Shown one piece after another: positions 1 through 5,544 of a DNA stretch of 5,544 nt. How positions within the stretch are numbered: position 1 is the first letter of the stretch; every line of letters starts with the position of its first letter. Position numbers and translations under genes: made by a program. A model generated the notes under the pieces. That model saw only the letters and a list, made by a program, of their open reading frames with translations, was not told the DNA's origin and searched no databases. Origin of the DNA: Anaeromassilibacillus stercoravium (lineage in GTDB: Bacteria > Bacillota > Clostridia > Oscillospirales > Acutalibacteraceae); the NCBI GenBank assembly GCA_019118845.1, contig DWYE01000003.1:1-5544 (forward strand), in the 5' to 3' direction.

Positions 1-1883
1 TACCAATTTTAATCGGTTGGCCTTTATTGATTGCTGCGATTGTTCCTCTTATTAAGCAGGAACGAATACGCGGTTATGTTGTTTACGCTGGCGCGGGAGG
101 CGTCATGGTTTTGGCTACGGCCCTTCTGGGCATGTGGTTGACAAATGGCGCACAAGCGATGGCGTTTTATCAAGAGACCGAATGGGTCAATTACCTGATG
201 ATCGCAGGGGAACTCTTTTTGACTGGGTTGATTGTGTATTTGAGCATTAAATACCGCAAATATCCAGTGATCCTACTGTCTGTAGGGCAGACTGCTTTAG
301 GAATCTGGACGGAGTTTCGATTCCCCATGCAGCCGGCCTGCCATATGCAGATCGACAGTCTGAGCATGCTGATGTGCATGATCGCCGCATTCATTGGCGG
401 CCTTATCTGCATCTATGCTGTGGGCTATATGAAGGCATATCACCAGCACCACAAGGAATTTCAGGATCGCAGTGGATTTTTCTTTTCCATGCTGTTTTTG
501 TTCCTGGCGGCAATGTTCGGTTTGGTACTTTCGGAGAATCTCATCTGGATGTACTTCTTCTGGGAAGTGACCAGCGTGATTTCGTTCCTCTTGATCGGCT
601 ACACCCGGACAGAAGAGGCAGTCAACAACAGCTTCCGCGCGCTGTGGATGAACCTCGTTGGCGGCTTTGGGTTCGCCATCGCCATTGCGGTAGCGGCGGC
701 GACGCTGGGAACCGTACAGCTGGAGGCGGTTGTCCAGACAGGAGCAGTGATCCCTGTGGCGTTGTTGGCGCTGGCTGGGCTCACAAAATCCGCGCAGCTG
801 CCGTTTTCTTCCTGGCTGCTGGGCGCGATGGTCGCTCCGACTCCGTCGAGCGCGCTTTTACATAGTGCAACCATGGTTAAAGCGGGTGTATTCCTGTTGA
901 TCCGGCTTTCTCCGGCGCTTGCCGGGACTATGACCGGCCAGATGGTATCTTTGATCGGCGGGTTTACCTTCATCGCAGCCAGCATGATGGCCATCGCCCA
1001 GAATGACGGCAAGAAAGTGCTGGCGTTTTCGACGGTGTCCAATTTGGGCCTGATTGTGGCCTGTGCGGGCATCGGCGCGGAGGAAACCATATGGGCGGCC
1101 GTGCTCTTGATGATCTTCCATTCGGTAAGCAAATCCATGCTTTTCCAGGCGGTTGGGTCTGTGGAGAACAGCTTGGGGTCCAGAGACATCGAGAATATGC
1201 ACGGCTTGATCTTGCGCTTGCCGAAGCTGACCTATATCATGGGTATTGGCATTGCCGGAATGTATTTGGCGCCTTTTGGAATGTTGATCTCTAAATGGGT
1301 AGCGTTGAAAGCGTTTGTAGATGCAGGCAATTTCCTGCTGGTTATTTTCCTCGCCTTCGGCAGTGCGACAACGATGTTCTACTGGACAAAATGGCTGACA
1401 AAGCTTGTGTCCATGCACCGCACCAAAGAGGAGGCCCAGGATGTCACCCATAGGGACCAGTATTTTTCGATGTTTATCCATGCAGGCTGTGTATTGCTGC
1501 TTTGCCTGTTGTTCCCGTGGCTGGCGACAACCGTTGTAAATCCCATTATCCTAGAACTCTTTGGAGCCTCCCATGAAGTGCTTTCTATGAGCATCCTGAC
1601 CACCATGGCCATCATGTTGGTATCGGTCCTTTTTGTTCCAGCGACGATGTTCCTAGTTACGCGGTGGGCGCATAAGGAATATGTGCCGATTTATATGGGC
1701 GGCGCCAACGAGGGGGACAATACCTATTTTGTGAACAGCTACGGGGAACCGGAGCATTTGTACCTGACAAACTGGTATCTGCGGTTTGAATTTGGTATGC
1801 GGCGGTTAATGCGTCCTTCCGTGATTCTGTCTTCGGGTATTCTGATTGTAATGCTTTGCCTGATCATTGGAGGTGCGGTATGA
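1..1883 (+). CDS. echA: Ech hydrogenase subunit A, NuoL/MrpA-like ion-translocating membrane protein (5' end off window)
   Basis: This is the large antiporter-like membrane subunit of the Ech energy-converting hydrogenase, homologous to NuoL and MrpA; it is thought to move H+ or Na+ as electrons pass to the NiFe site. The frame is open to the left edge: bases 3-26 read PILIGWPL in frame, so the TTG at 27 is not the start and the gene is 5' partial. About 626 residues are visible, nearly the whole family length of roughly 640. Many hydrophobic helices are evident. Conserved charged residues of the family are present: Glu in FFWEVTS (codon 564-566), Lys in LTKSAQLPF (786-788), His and Lys in LLHSATMVKAG, HSVSKSMLF and Lys in FGMLISKW. 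The stop codon overlaps the echB start as ATGA, which implies translational coupling. A stand-alone Mrp antiporter or a complex I subunit is excluded by the neighbouring genes. Confidence 0.95.
   Translation, partial: PILIGWPLLIAAIVPLIKQERIRGYVVYAGAGGVMVLATALLGMWLTNGAQAMAFYQETEWVNYLMIAGELFLTGLIVYLSIKYRKYPVILLSVGQTALGIWTEFRFPMQPACHMQIDSLSMLMCMIAAFIGGLICIYAVGYMKAYHQHHKEFQDRSGFFFSMLFLFLAAMFGLVLSENLIWMYFFWEVTSVISFLLIGYTRTEEAVNNSFRALWMNLVGGFGFAIAIAVAAATLGTVQLEAVVQTGAVIPVALLALAGLTKSAQLPFSSWLLGAMVAPTPSSALLHSATMVKAGVFLLIRLSPALAGTMTGQMVSLIGGFTFIAASMMAIAQNDGKKVLAFSTVSNLGLIVACAGIGAEETIWAAVLLMIFHSVSKSMLFQAVGSVENSLGSRDIENMHGLILRLPKLTYIMGIGIAGMYLAPFGMLISKWVALKAFVDAGNFLLVIFLAFGSATTMFYWTKWLTKLVSMHRTKEEAQDVTHRDQYFSMFIHAGCVLLLCLLFPWLATTVVNPIILELFGASHEVLSMSILTTMAIMLVSVLFVPATMFLVTRWAHKEYVPIYMGGANEGDNTYFVNSYGEPEHLYLTNWYLRFEFGMRRLMRPSVILSSGILIVMLCLIIGGAV
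1869..1873 (+). promoter_or_regulatory. Ribosome binding site of echB, inside the end of echA
   Basis: GGAGG lies 6 bases before the ATG at 1880 and 9 bases before a second in-frame ATG at 1883. It decides the echB start: an in-frame ATG at 1856 would have no such site and would extend further into echA. The site sits wholly inside the last codons of echA, so ribosomes ending echA can restart on echB. Confidence 0.8.
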
Positions 1884-2743
1884 TGCGAGTGGTTTCCGTT
1901 GTTTTATATTTGCTTCTGGCTCCGTTTGCCGGCGCTCTGTTGGATGGGTTCGACCGGATCATTACGGCACGGATGCAGGGAAGAAAAGGGCCGCCGTTTT
2001 TTCAGCCGTTCTATGATTTGTCCAAGCTGTTTTCCAAGCAGATGATTGCAGTAAACGGCGTGCAGCTGCTGCTCATTTTGAGCTATTTGGTTTTTCTGGC
2101 CGTGGCGGGTTCCATGTTGTTTGCAGGAGCGGATATCCTGATGTGTTTGTTCCTCCTGTCTACGGCGGATATGTTCCTGGTCATGGCGGCTTCGAGCGAT
2201 TCCTCGCCGTTTGCGACCATGGGCGCAAGCCGTGAAATGCTCCAAATGATGGCCTATGAACCGTTGACCTTGTTGCTGGCGGTTGGCTTTTATTTGGCAA
2301 CTGGCTCCTTCCAGGTGGTGGATATCATCCATATGCCGCTGAGTTCTGTGCTGATGATGCCGGGATTTTTGCTGGGCTTTATGTTTATCACAGCGATCAA
2401 GCTGCGCAAGTCCCCGTTTGATCTTTCCACCAGCCACCATGCCCACCAGGAGATGGTCAAGGGCTTGACGACCGAGATGGCGGGGCCGATTTTGGCGATT
2501 ATGAACATTGCAGAGTATTATGAGATCACTCTGATGTTGGGGATTGTAGCGCTGTTTTTCCTCAACCAAAACTGGTGGAGCTGGCCGCTGGCCATTGTGG
2601 CCTGCCTATTTATGTATTTCTTGGAGATCCTGTGGGATAACGTCAGCGCCCGTGTGAAGTGGAGAACTTTGTTGGACAGCTGCTGGGTTGTCACTTTGCT
2701 CACAGGCGGGCTGAACTTTTTGATTTTGATGTTGATTAAGTGA
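1880..2743 (+). CDS. echB: Ech hydrogenase subunit B, NuoH-like membrane subunit
   Basis: This is the NuoH/HycD-like membrane subunit, which links the hydrophilic hydrogenase module to the ion channel. It has 287 residues from the ATG at 1880, the usual length for EchB. Family signatures are visible: GRKGPPFFQPFYDLSKL at residues 34-50, ASREMLQMMAYEP at 116-128, and DLSTSHHAHQEMVKG at 181-195 followed by TEMAGP and EYYE (212-215). These match the conserved acidic and Glu-rich loops of NuoH that face the electron-transfer module. About eight hydrophobic segments run through the protein. The start at 1880 overlaps the echA stop; the ATG at 1883 is an alternative that changes only one residue. 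The Ech-type HAHQE version of the loop, where complex I has the PEAE-type loop, supports Ech rather than complex I. Confidence 0.94.
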   Translation: MMRVVSVVLYLLLAPFAGALLDGFDRIITARMQGRKGPPFFQPFYDLSKLFSKQMIAVNGVQLLLILSYLVFLAVAGSMLFAGADILMCLFLLSTADMFLVMAASSDSSPFATMGASREMLQMMAYEPLTLLLAVGFYLATGSFQVVDIIHMPLSSVLMMPGFLLGFMFITAIKLRKSPFDLSTSHHAHQEMVKGLTTEMAGPILAIMNIAEYYEITLMLGIVALFFLNQNWWSWPLAIVACLFMYFLEILWDNVSARVKWRTLLDSCWVVTLLTGGLNFLILMLIK

Positions 2744-2755
2744 GGAGGCAGTGCC

Positions 2756-3205
2756 ATGGGAAAGCTTGCGAAATCTCCTTGGATGCTCCACTACGATGGA
2801 AGCAGCTGCAATGGCTGTGACATTGAAGTGCTGGCATGCACGACGCCGGTGTACGACGTGGAGCGCTTCGGAATTATCAACACCGGCGACCCCTTCCAGG
2901 CGGATATCCTGCTCATCACAGGGGGGATCAATAGCCAGAGCGAGAGCGTTGTCAAGCAGATTTACAGCCAGATGCCGAATCCAAAGGTGGTTGTAGCGGT
3001 GGGAATCTGTGCTTGCACGGGAGGAATATTTAAAGAATGCTACAATATTAAGGGCGGCGTGGACACGGTCATCCCGGTGGATATTTATGTACCCGGATGC
3101 GCTGCACGGCCGCAGGCCATTATCGATGGGGTTGTAAAAGCGGTTGAACTGCTACAGAAAAAACGTGAAGCCTTCGCCAGCCAGCGGAAGAAGAGTGGAA
3201 CATAA
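2756..3205 (+). CDS. echC: Ech hydrogenase small subunit, NuoB-like [4Fe-4S] protein
   Basis: This is the electron-transferring small subunit of the NiFe hydrogenase, of the NuoB/HycG/CooL family, carrying the single proximal [4Fe-4S] cluster next to the NiFe site. It has 149 residues. The four expected ligands are visible: Cys18 and Cys21 in SSCNGCDIE, Cys85 in VGICACTGGIF and Cys115 in VPGCAARPQAI. Three further cysteines (28, 87, 95) are not part of the canonical set. No twin-arginine signal peptide is present, as expected for a group 4 enzyme facing the cytoplasm. The C-terminus ends in a Lys/Arg-rich tail. The start has a strong GGAGG at 2744-2748, 7 bases upstream and immediately following the echB stop. 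The 12-base gap indicates the same transcript as its neighbours. Confidence 0.96.
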   Translation: MGKLAKSPWMLHYDGSSCNGCDIEVLACTTPVYDVERFGIINTGDPFQADILLITGGINSQSESVVKQIYSQMPNPKVVVAVGICACTGGIFKECYNIKGGVDTVIPVDIYVPGCAARPQAIIDGVVKAVELLQKKREAFASQRKKSGT

Positions 3206-3210
3206 GGAGA
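3204..3210 (+). promoter_or_regulatory. Ribosome binding site of echD
   Basis: AAGGAGA overlaps the echC stop codon (3203-3205) and lies 7 bases before the ATG at 3218. Another ATG at 3213 is only 2-3 bases from this site and is in a different frame that stops after five codons, so the spacing supports 3218 as the real start. Confidence 0.75.
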
Positions 3211-3217
3211 AAATGGC

Positions 3218-3565
3218 ATGGAGTATTTAAATACGATCGAACCGATCACGATGGAGCAGTTCCTCCCGATGGTGATCCAGTTCAAAATGGATGGATGGCG
3301 CCTGGTACAGATTTGCGCATGCCGCTTGCCAGAGCAATATGAATTGAGCTACTCGTTTGCAAAAGGATTTGATATGCGCACCCTGCGTTTGACAGTTGGG
3401 GAGGACGAGCCTGTTTCCAGTATTACGCAGGTTTATCCCTGCGCGTTTATACAGGAAAACGAAGTGGCAGAGTTGTTTGGCGTCAAGATTGAGAGCATGG
3501 AAAACGATTATCATCACAAGCTGTACCGCATTGCCCGGGACACGCCATTTAAAGAAAAGGGGTGA
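3218..3565 (+). CDS. echD: Ech hydrogenase subunit D, NuoC-like accessory subunit
   Basis: This is the small hydrophilic subunit related to NuoC and to the N-terminal part of HycE; it packs against the large and small hydrogenase subunits and binds no known cofactor. It has 115 residues, typical for EchD. The clearest family mark is ENEVAELFGVKIE at residues 80-92, which matches the conserved ERE...LFGI segment of NuoC. The N-terminal half (GWRLVQICACRLPEQYELSYSF, read as residues 26-47 in two parts) has the NuoC-like strand pattern. Cys33, Cys35 and Cys75 are present but do not form a recognised cluster motif. Identification rests partly on position between echC and echE, since this family is short and diverges fast. 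No membrane segment is seen. Confidence 0.9.
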   Translation: MEYLNTIEPITMEQFLPMVIQFKMDGWRLVQICACRLPEQYELSYSFAKGFDMRTLRLTVGEDEPVSSITQVYPCAFIQENEVAELFGVKIESMENDYHHKLYRIARDTPFKEKG

Positions 3566-3571
3566 GGGACT

Positions 3572-4651
3572 ATGGCAAAAAGAAGTATCGTTCCCTTTGG
3601 ACCTCAGCATCCTGTTTTGCCGGAGCCTGTACATTTGGATCTCGTCCTGGAAGATGAGACGGTCGTAGAGGCGGTACCAAGTATTGGCTTTGTACACCGC
3701 GGCTTAGAGAAACTAGTGGAGATCAAAGATTTTAAGGAATATGTTTATATCGCGGAGCGCGTCTGCGGGATCTGTAGTTTTGGCCACGGCATGGGATATT
3801 GCCAGAGCGTGGAACACATCATGGGCGTGGAGCCGCCCCGCCGGGCCAATTACCTGCGCACGATCTGGATGGAAATGAGCCGTGTACACAGCCATCTCCT
3901 TTGGTTGGGTTTGCTGGCGGATGCCATGGGGTTTGAAAGCCTGTTTATGGAGTCCTGGAGATTGCGGGAAAAGATCCTCGATATGTTTGATCTTACTACC
4001 GGTGGGCGTGTCATCTTTTCGGTAAACTGCATCGGCGGCGTTCTCAAGGACATGGATAGCGGGATGCTAAAAGCCATTTCGGATACAATTGATGAGATGG
4101 AGAAAGAGCTACGGCCCATCGCGGAGGCCTTTCTGCGGGATTACACAGTGGGAGTCCGCTTGCGTGGCCTGGGCGTCTTAAAACCGGAGCAGGCAATCCT
4201 TGCCGGTGCGGTAGGGCCAATGCTTCGTTCCTGCGGCATCGCTTACGATGCGCGTAAGCTGGGCTATGCGGCCTATAATGAGCTGGAATTTGAGCCGGTC
4301 ACCGCTTCCGATGGGGATTCCTACGCGCGGTGTGAAGTGCGTATCCAGGAGATTTATCAGTCCTTTGCCTTGATCCGGCAGGCAATTTCAAAAATTCCGG
4401 AGGGCCCGATCCGTGTGCCGGTCAAAGGCAACCCCAATGGCGAGTATTTTATGCGGATTGAACAGCCCCGCGGCGAAGCGATTTATTATGTGAAAGCCAA
4501 TGGGACGAAATTCCTCGACCGGTTCCGCCTGCGCACACCCACGACCAGCAATATCCCGCCCATGTTGGAGTTGATGAAAGGGTGTCAGCTGGCGGATGTG
4601 CCGCTTCTGATTTTGACCATTGACCCCTGCATCAGCTGTACGGAGAGGTGA
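3572..4651 (+). CDS. echE: Ech hydrogenase large subunit, NiFe catalytic subunit (NuoD-like)
   Basis: This is the catalytic subunit that binds the Ni-Fe(CN)2CO centre and interconverts 2H+ and H2. It has 359 residues, the usual size. The L1 motif is RVCGICSFGH at residues 63-72 (Cys65, Cys68) and the L2 motif is DPCISCTER at 351-359 (Cys353, Cys356), giving all four Ni ligands. GPQHPVLPEPVHL near the N-terminus, GFVHRGLEKL at 39-48 and QPRGE at 298-302 are also conserved; the Pro-Arg pair and Asp351 correspond to canopy residues above the metal site. The protein ends directly after L2, so there is no C-terminal peptide for a maturation protease to remove. The start follows AAGGGGTG at 3557-3564, which overlaps the echD stop. 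Intact ligands mark it as a hydrogenase, not a complex I NuoD. Confidence 0.97.
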   Translation: MAKRSIVPFGPQHPVLPEPVHLDLVLEDETVVEAVPSIGFVHRGLEKLVEIKDFKEYVYIAERVCGICSFGHGMGYCQSVEHIMGVEPPRRANYLRTIWMEMSRVHSHLLWLGLLADAMGFESLFMESWRLREKILDMFDLTTGGRVIFSVNCIGGVLKDMDSGMLKAISDTIDEMEKELRPIAEAFLRDYTVGVRLRGLGVLKPEQAILAGAVGPMLRSCGIAYDARKLGYAAYNELEFEPVTASDGDSYARCEVRIQEIYQSFALIRQAISKIPEGPIRVPVKGNPNGEYFMRIEQPRGEAIYYVKANGTKFLDRFRLRTPTTSNIPPMLELMKGCQLADVPLLILTIDPCISCTER

Positions 4652-4657
4652 GAGAGA

Positions 4658-5215
4658 ATGGCGGAGTGGAGATTTTTCCCATTTGCGCATACGGCGCTGA
4701 AAAATTTATTTTCTAAACCTGCGACAACGGGCTATCCATTCGAACCGGCGAAGTATCCGGAACGGATGCGCGGCCATGTGCAAATTAAAATTGAGGACTG
4801 CATCAGCTGCGGCCTGTGCGCACGTTCTTGTCCGCCGGGGGCTTTGAAGGTGGATCGGGCTGCGCGGACCTGGACGATCAATCGCTTCGATTGTGTACAG
4901 TGCGGAAACTGTACCAATGTATGCCCGAAGAAATGCCTGTTTATGGTGCCCGGCTATACCGAGCCCGGTGCACAGAAAGTGAGCGAGACATTCACCCGTC
5001 CGGCGCCGCCGGAACAGGAGGCGCAGCAGGCGGGCGGAAAGCCGGTCAACGATGCGTCGAAATGCGTATATTGCACCTTGTGTGCCAAGAAATGCCCGCA
5101 AGACGCCATTACGGTCGACCGCGCGGCGAAAAGCTGGGTACTCGATGCGGAAAAATGTGTGGGATGCGGTATTTGTGCGGCGTCCTGTCCCAAAAAGTGT
5201 TTGACGTTAAAATAG
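4658..5215 (+). CDS. echF: Ech hydrogenase iron-sulfur subunit F, extended form with four [4Fe-4S] motifs
   Basis: This is the electron-entry subunit, related to NuoI, that passes electrons from ferredoxin to EchC. It has 185 residues, longer than the roughly 120-130 expected for a two-cluster EchF. The N-terminal part (KNLFSKPATTGYPF, then RMRGHVQIKIEDC) is normal EchF. Four CxxCxxCxxxCP motifs are visible: Cys48/51/54/58, Cys79/82/85/89, Cys136/139/142/146 and Cys167/170/173/177. The second pair repeats the first with a constant offset of 88 residues; I count 25 identities over 48 aligned positions, including VDRAA and CPKKCL. A Pro/Gln/Gly/Glu-rich linker (about 112-134) joins the modules. 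The ribosome binding site (GGAGAGG, 4642-4648) lies within the end of echE. It is the last gene of the operon; a separate polyferredoxin is unlikely given its EchF-type N-terminus. Confidence 0.93.
   Translation: MAEWRFFPFAHTALKNLFSKPATTGYPFEPAKYPERMRGHVQIKIEDCISCGLCARSCPPGALKVDRAARTWTINRFDCVQCGNCTNVCPKKCLFMVPGYTEPGAQKVSETFTRPAPPEQEAQQAGGKPVNDASKCVYCTLCAKKCPQDAITVDRAAKSWVLDAEKCVGCGICAASCPKKCLTLK
4799..5206 (+). repeat. Internal duplication of a two-cluster ferredoxin module in echF
   Basis: Residues 48-95 and 136-183 of EchF align without gaps (offset 88 residues, 264 bases), with all eight cluster cysteines plus one extra cysteine (93 and 181) in register. At the DNA level synonymous positions differ widely, for example in the VDRAA codons, so the copy is old or was shaped by selection and is not a fresh tandem repeat. 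Confidence 0.85.
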
Positions 5216-5238
5216 GAAATAAAACCGGGGCAATCATT
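5216..5238 (+). other. Host remnant after echF, possible left half of the operon terminator
   Basis: Only 23 bases separate the echF stop from the inferred end of the IS. They contain AAAACCGGGGC (5221-5231), an A-run followed by a GC-rich arm. On the opposite strand this reads GCCCCGGTTTT, the classic right arm and T-run of an intrinsic terminator. The matching arm is not present on the host side in this window; it may lie beyond the far end of the IS. The call is an inference from base composition and position. Confidence 0.35.
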
Positions 5239-5263
5239 TGAAGTGACCCCGAAAAGTTAGACA
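5239..5263. repeat. Terminal inverted repeat of the IS3-family element (one copy)
   Basis: The sequence begins TGAAGTGACCCC and continues GAAAAGTTAGACA. The TGACCCC...AAAAGTTAGAC pattern is the one I recall for ends of IS150-like IS3 elements. The inner limit is approximate, since the partner repeat is out of the window and cannot be compared. Confidence 0.7.
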
Positions 5264-5282
5264 ATATTTTTGAAGAAATTGC

Positions 5283-5544
5283 TCAAGCAACCGAAAGGGC
5301 TTGTTGTCTGTGAAGAGCAGGCGGCAAGCCCTTTAGTTTTATCTTGATTCTGCGGCTATTGTAGTAATCCAGATAGTCCACCAGTTCCTGCTTGAAGTGT
5401 TCCAGGGAATCGAAGTTTTGCAGGTACAGCAACTCACTTTTGAGTAAACCAAAGAAATTCTCCATGATGGCATTGTCCAGGCAGTTGCCCTTACGGCTCA
5501 TGCTCTGGCGAATCCCTTTCCTCCTGATCATGTGTTGGTATTTC
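5283..5544 (-). CDS. IS3-family transposase OrfB, C-terminal part (5' end off window)
   Basis: This is the end of the DDE integrase-like transposase (rve domain) that cuts and joins the IS ends. The frame is open to the right edge: upstream of the Met at 5531 it reads KYQH in frame, so that Met is internal and the gene is partial; 86 complete codons are visible. SRKGNCLDNAIMENFFGLLK matches the third block of the IS3 catalytic core. The Glu encoded at 5460-5462 is the expected last residue of the DD(35)E triad, with the usual Lys seven residues later. YLDYYNSRRIKIKLKGLPP near the end is the conserved C-terminal tail. The two catalytic Asp residues lie outside the window. The visible part has no stop or frameshift, so the gene may be intact. 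Confidence 0.93.
   Translation of the reverse strand, partial: KYQHMIRRKGIRQSMSRKGNCLDNAIMENFFGLLKSELLYLQNFDSLEHFKQELVDYLDYYNSRRIKIKLKGLPPALHRQQALSVA
5294..5334 (+). terminator. Candidate hairpin facing transcripts that enter the IS from the ech side
   Basis: Bases 5294-5311 can pair with 5317-5334 in + strand RNA over 18 positions, 14 Watson-Crick and 4 G-U, around the five-base loop GAAGA. The outer ten pairs are perfect (AAAGGGCTTG with CAAGCCCTTT). In RNA from the - strand the four G-U pairs become A-C mismatches, so the long stem favours the antisense direction. It is followed by AGTTTTATCTT, a weak T-run. It lies inside the transposase coding region. It may end read-through transcription from the operon; termination itself is not shown. 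Confidence 0.45.

Larger units (their letters stand above)
5239..5544 (-). mobile_element. IS3-family insertion sequence (IS150-like), right end, continues past window
   Basis: The element is recognised from a C-terminal OrfB transposase and from a terminal sequence typical of the IS150-like branch of IS3. The end is placed at 5239 because the family tips are 5'-TG and the sequence from there reads TGAAGTGACCCC followed by GAAAAGTTAGACA. The transposase stop lies 43 bases inside this end, a normal distance. The element reads right to left, convergent with the ech operon. Its left end, OrfA and the frameshift region are outside the window, as is the second copy of the target duplication. A likely short target duplication (3-4 bases) would be ATT or CATT at 5235-5238, but it cannot be confirmed here. 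Confidence 0.85.

Noticed and set aside
27..29. TTG as the start codon of echA
   Set aside because: The frame continues upstream to the window edge and reads PILIGWPL, a normal first membrane helix, and there is no ribosome binding site before 27. The gene is simply cut by the window.
599..1481. Two overlapping - strand open frames opposite echA
   Set aside because: They overlap each other and a conserved membrane gene, and show no recognisable motifs; they are complements of echA codons.
1904..2569. Long open frame on the - strand across echB (221 codons)
   Set aside because: It lies wholly opposite a clearly conserved gene, is rich in Gln, His and Arg as expected from the complement of hydrophobic codons, and matches no family I know.
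3213..3230. Five-codon mini-frame (MAWSI) just before and overlapping the echD start
   Set aside because: It is too close to the ribosome binding site (about 2-3 bases) to be used well, and such short frames arise often by chance. A role as a regulatory leader is not supported.
4999..5013. Short hairpin TCCGGC-GCC-GCCGGA in the EchF linker region
   Set aside because: A six-pair stem in a GC-rich Pro/Ala coding stretch is expected by chance, and no T-run follows it.
1..5215. Complex I (nuo) or formate hydrogenlyase (hyc) operon as an alternative reading
   Set aside because: All four Ni-ligand cysteines are present in EchE, which excludes complex I. The gene set and A-F order with separate echD and echE, a single antiporter-like subunit and no formate dehydrogenase fit Ech and not Hyc.
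4816..5241. A 141-codon + strand frame overlapping echF
   Set aside because: It is a frame-shifted reading of the cysteine-rich echF gene and has no domain pattern; the echF frame carries all cluster motifs.

Overview
The window carries a six-subunit, energy-converting membrane-bound [NiFe]-hydrogenase operon of the Ech type (group 4), in the order echA-B-C-D-E-F on the + strand. It is followed by the 3' end of an IS3-family insertion sequence on the - strand. The host is most likely a strictly anaerobic, fermentative member of the Clostridia (Firmicutes). The evidence is the Ech sequence style, the strong AGGAGG-type ribosome binding sites, the moderate GC content and the IS3 (IS150-like) transposase common in gut and fermenter Firmicutes. 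I cannot name a species from the sequence.

Layout: bases 1-1883 are echA, whose reading frame runs off the left edge, so its start, the promoter and anything upstream are not visible. echB (1880-2743) overlaps echA by 4 bases (ATGA). echC (2756-3205), echD (3218-3565), echE (3572-4651) and echF (4658-5215) follow with gaps of 6-12 bases, each with a ribosome binding site touching or overlapping the previous stop codon. This is one tightly coupled transcription unit. Bases 5216-5238 are the remaining host sequence after echF. From about 5239 to the right edge lies the IS, with its terminal inverted repeat at 5239-5263 and the C-terminal part of its DDE transposase at 5283-5544.

How the genes work together: EchA (NuoL/Mrp-like) and EchB (NuoH-like) form the membrane ion-pumping arm. 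EchE (NuoD-like, NiFe site) and EchC (NuoB-like, proximal cluster) form the catalytic core, EchD is the NuoC-like accessory subunit, and EchF is the iron-sulfur subunit that receives electrons. The complex would couple ferredoxin-dependent proton reduction (H2 evolution) to H+ or Na+ export, or run in reverse.

Points worth a second look: EchF carries four [4Fe-4S] motifs as two tandem EchF-like modules instead of the usual two motifs. The IS appears to have landed in what looks like the operon's own terminator. The 3' end of the transposase gene encodes an 18-bp hairpin that pairs fully only in + strand (antisense) RNA. The core system itself is a known one; I see no wholly new system here.
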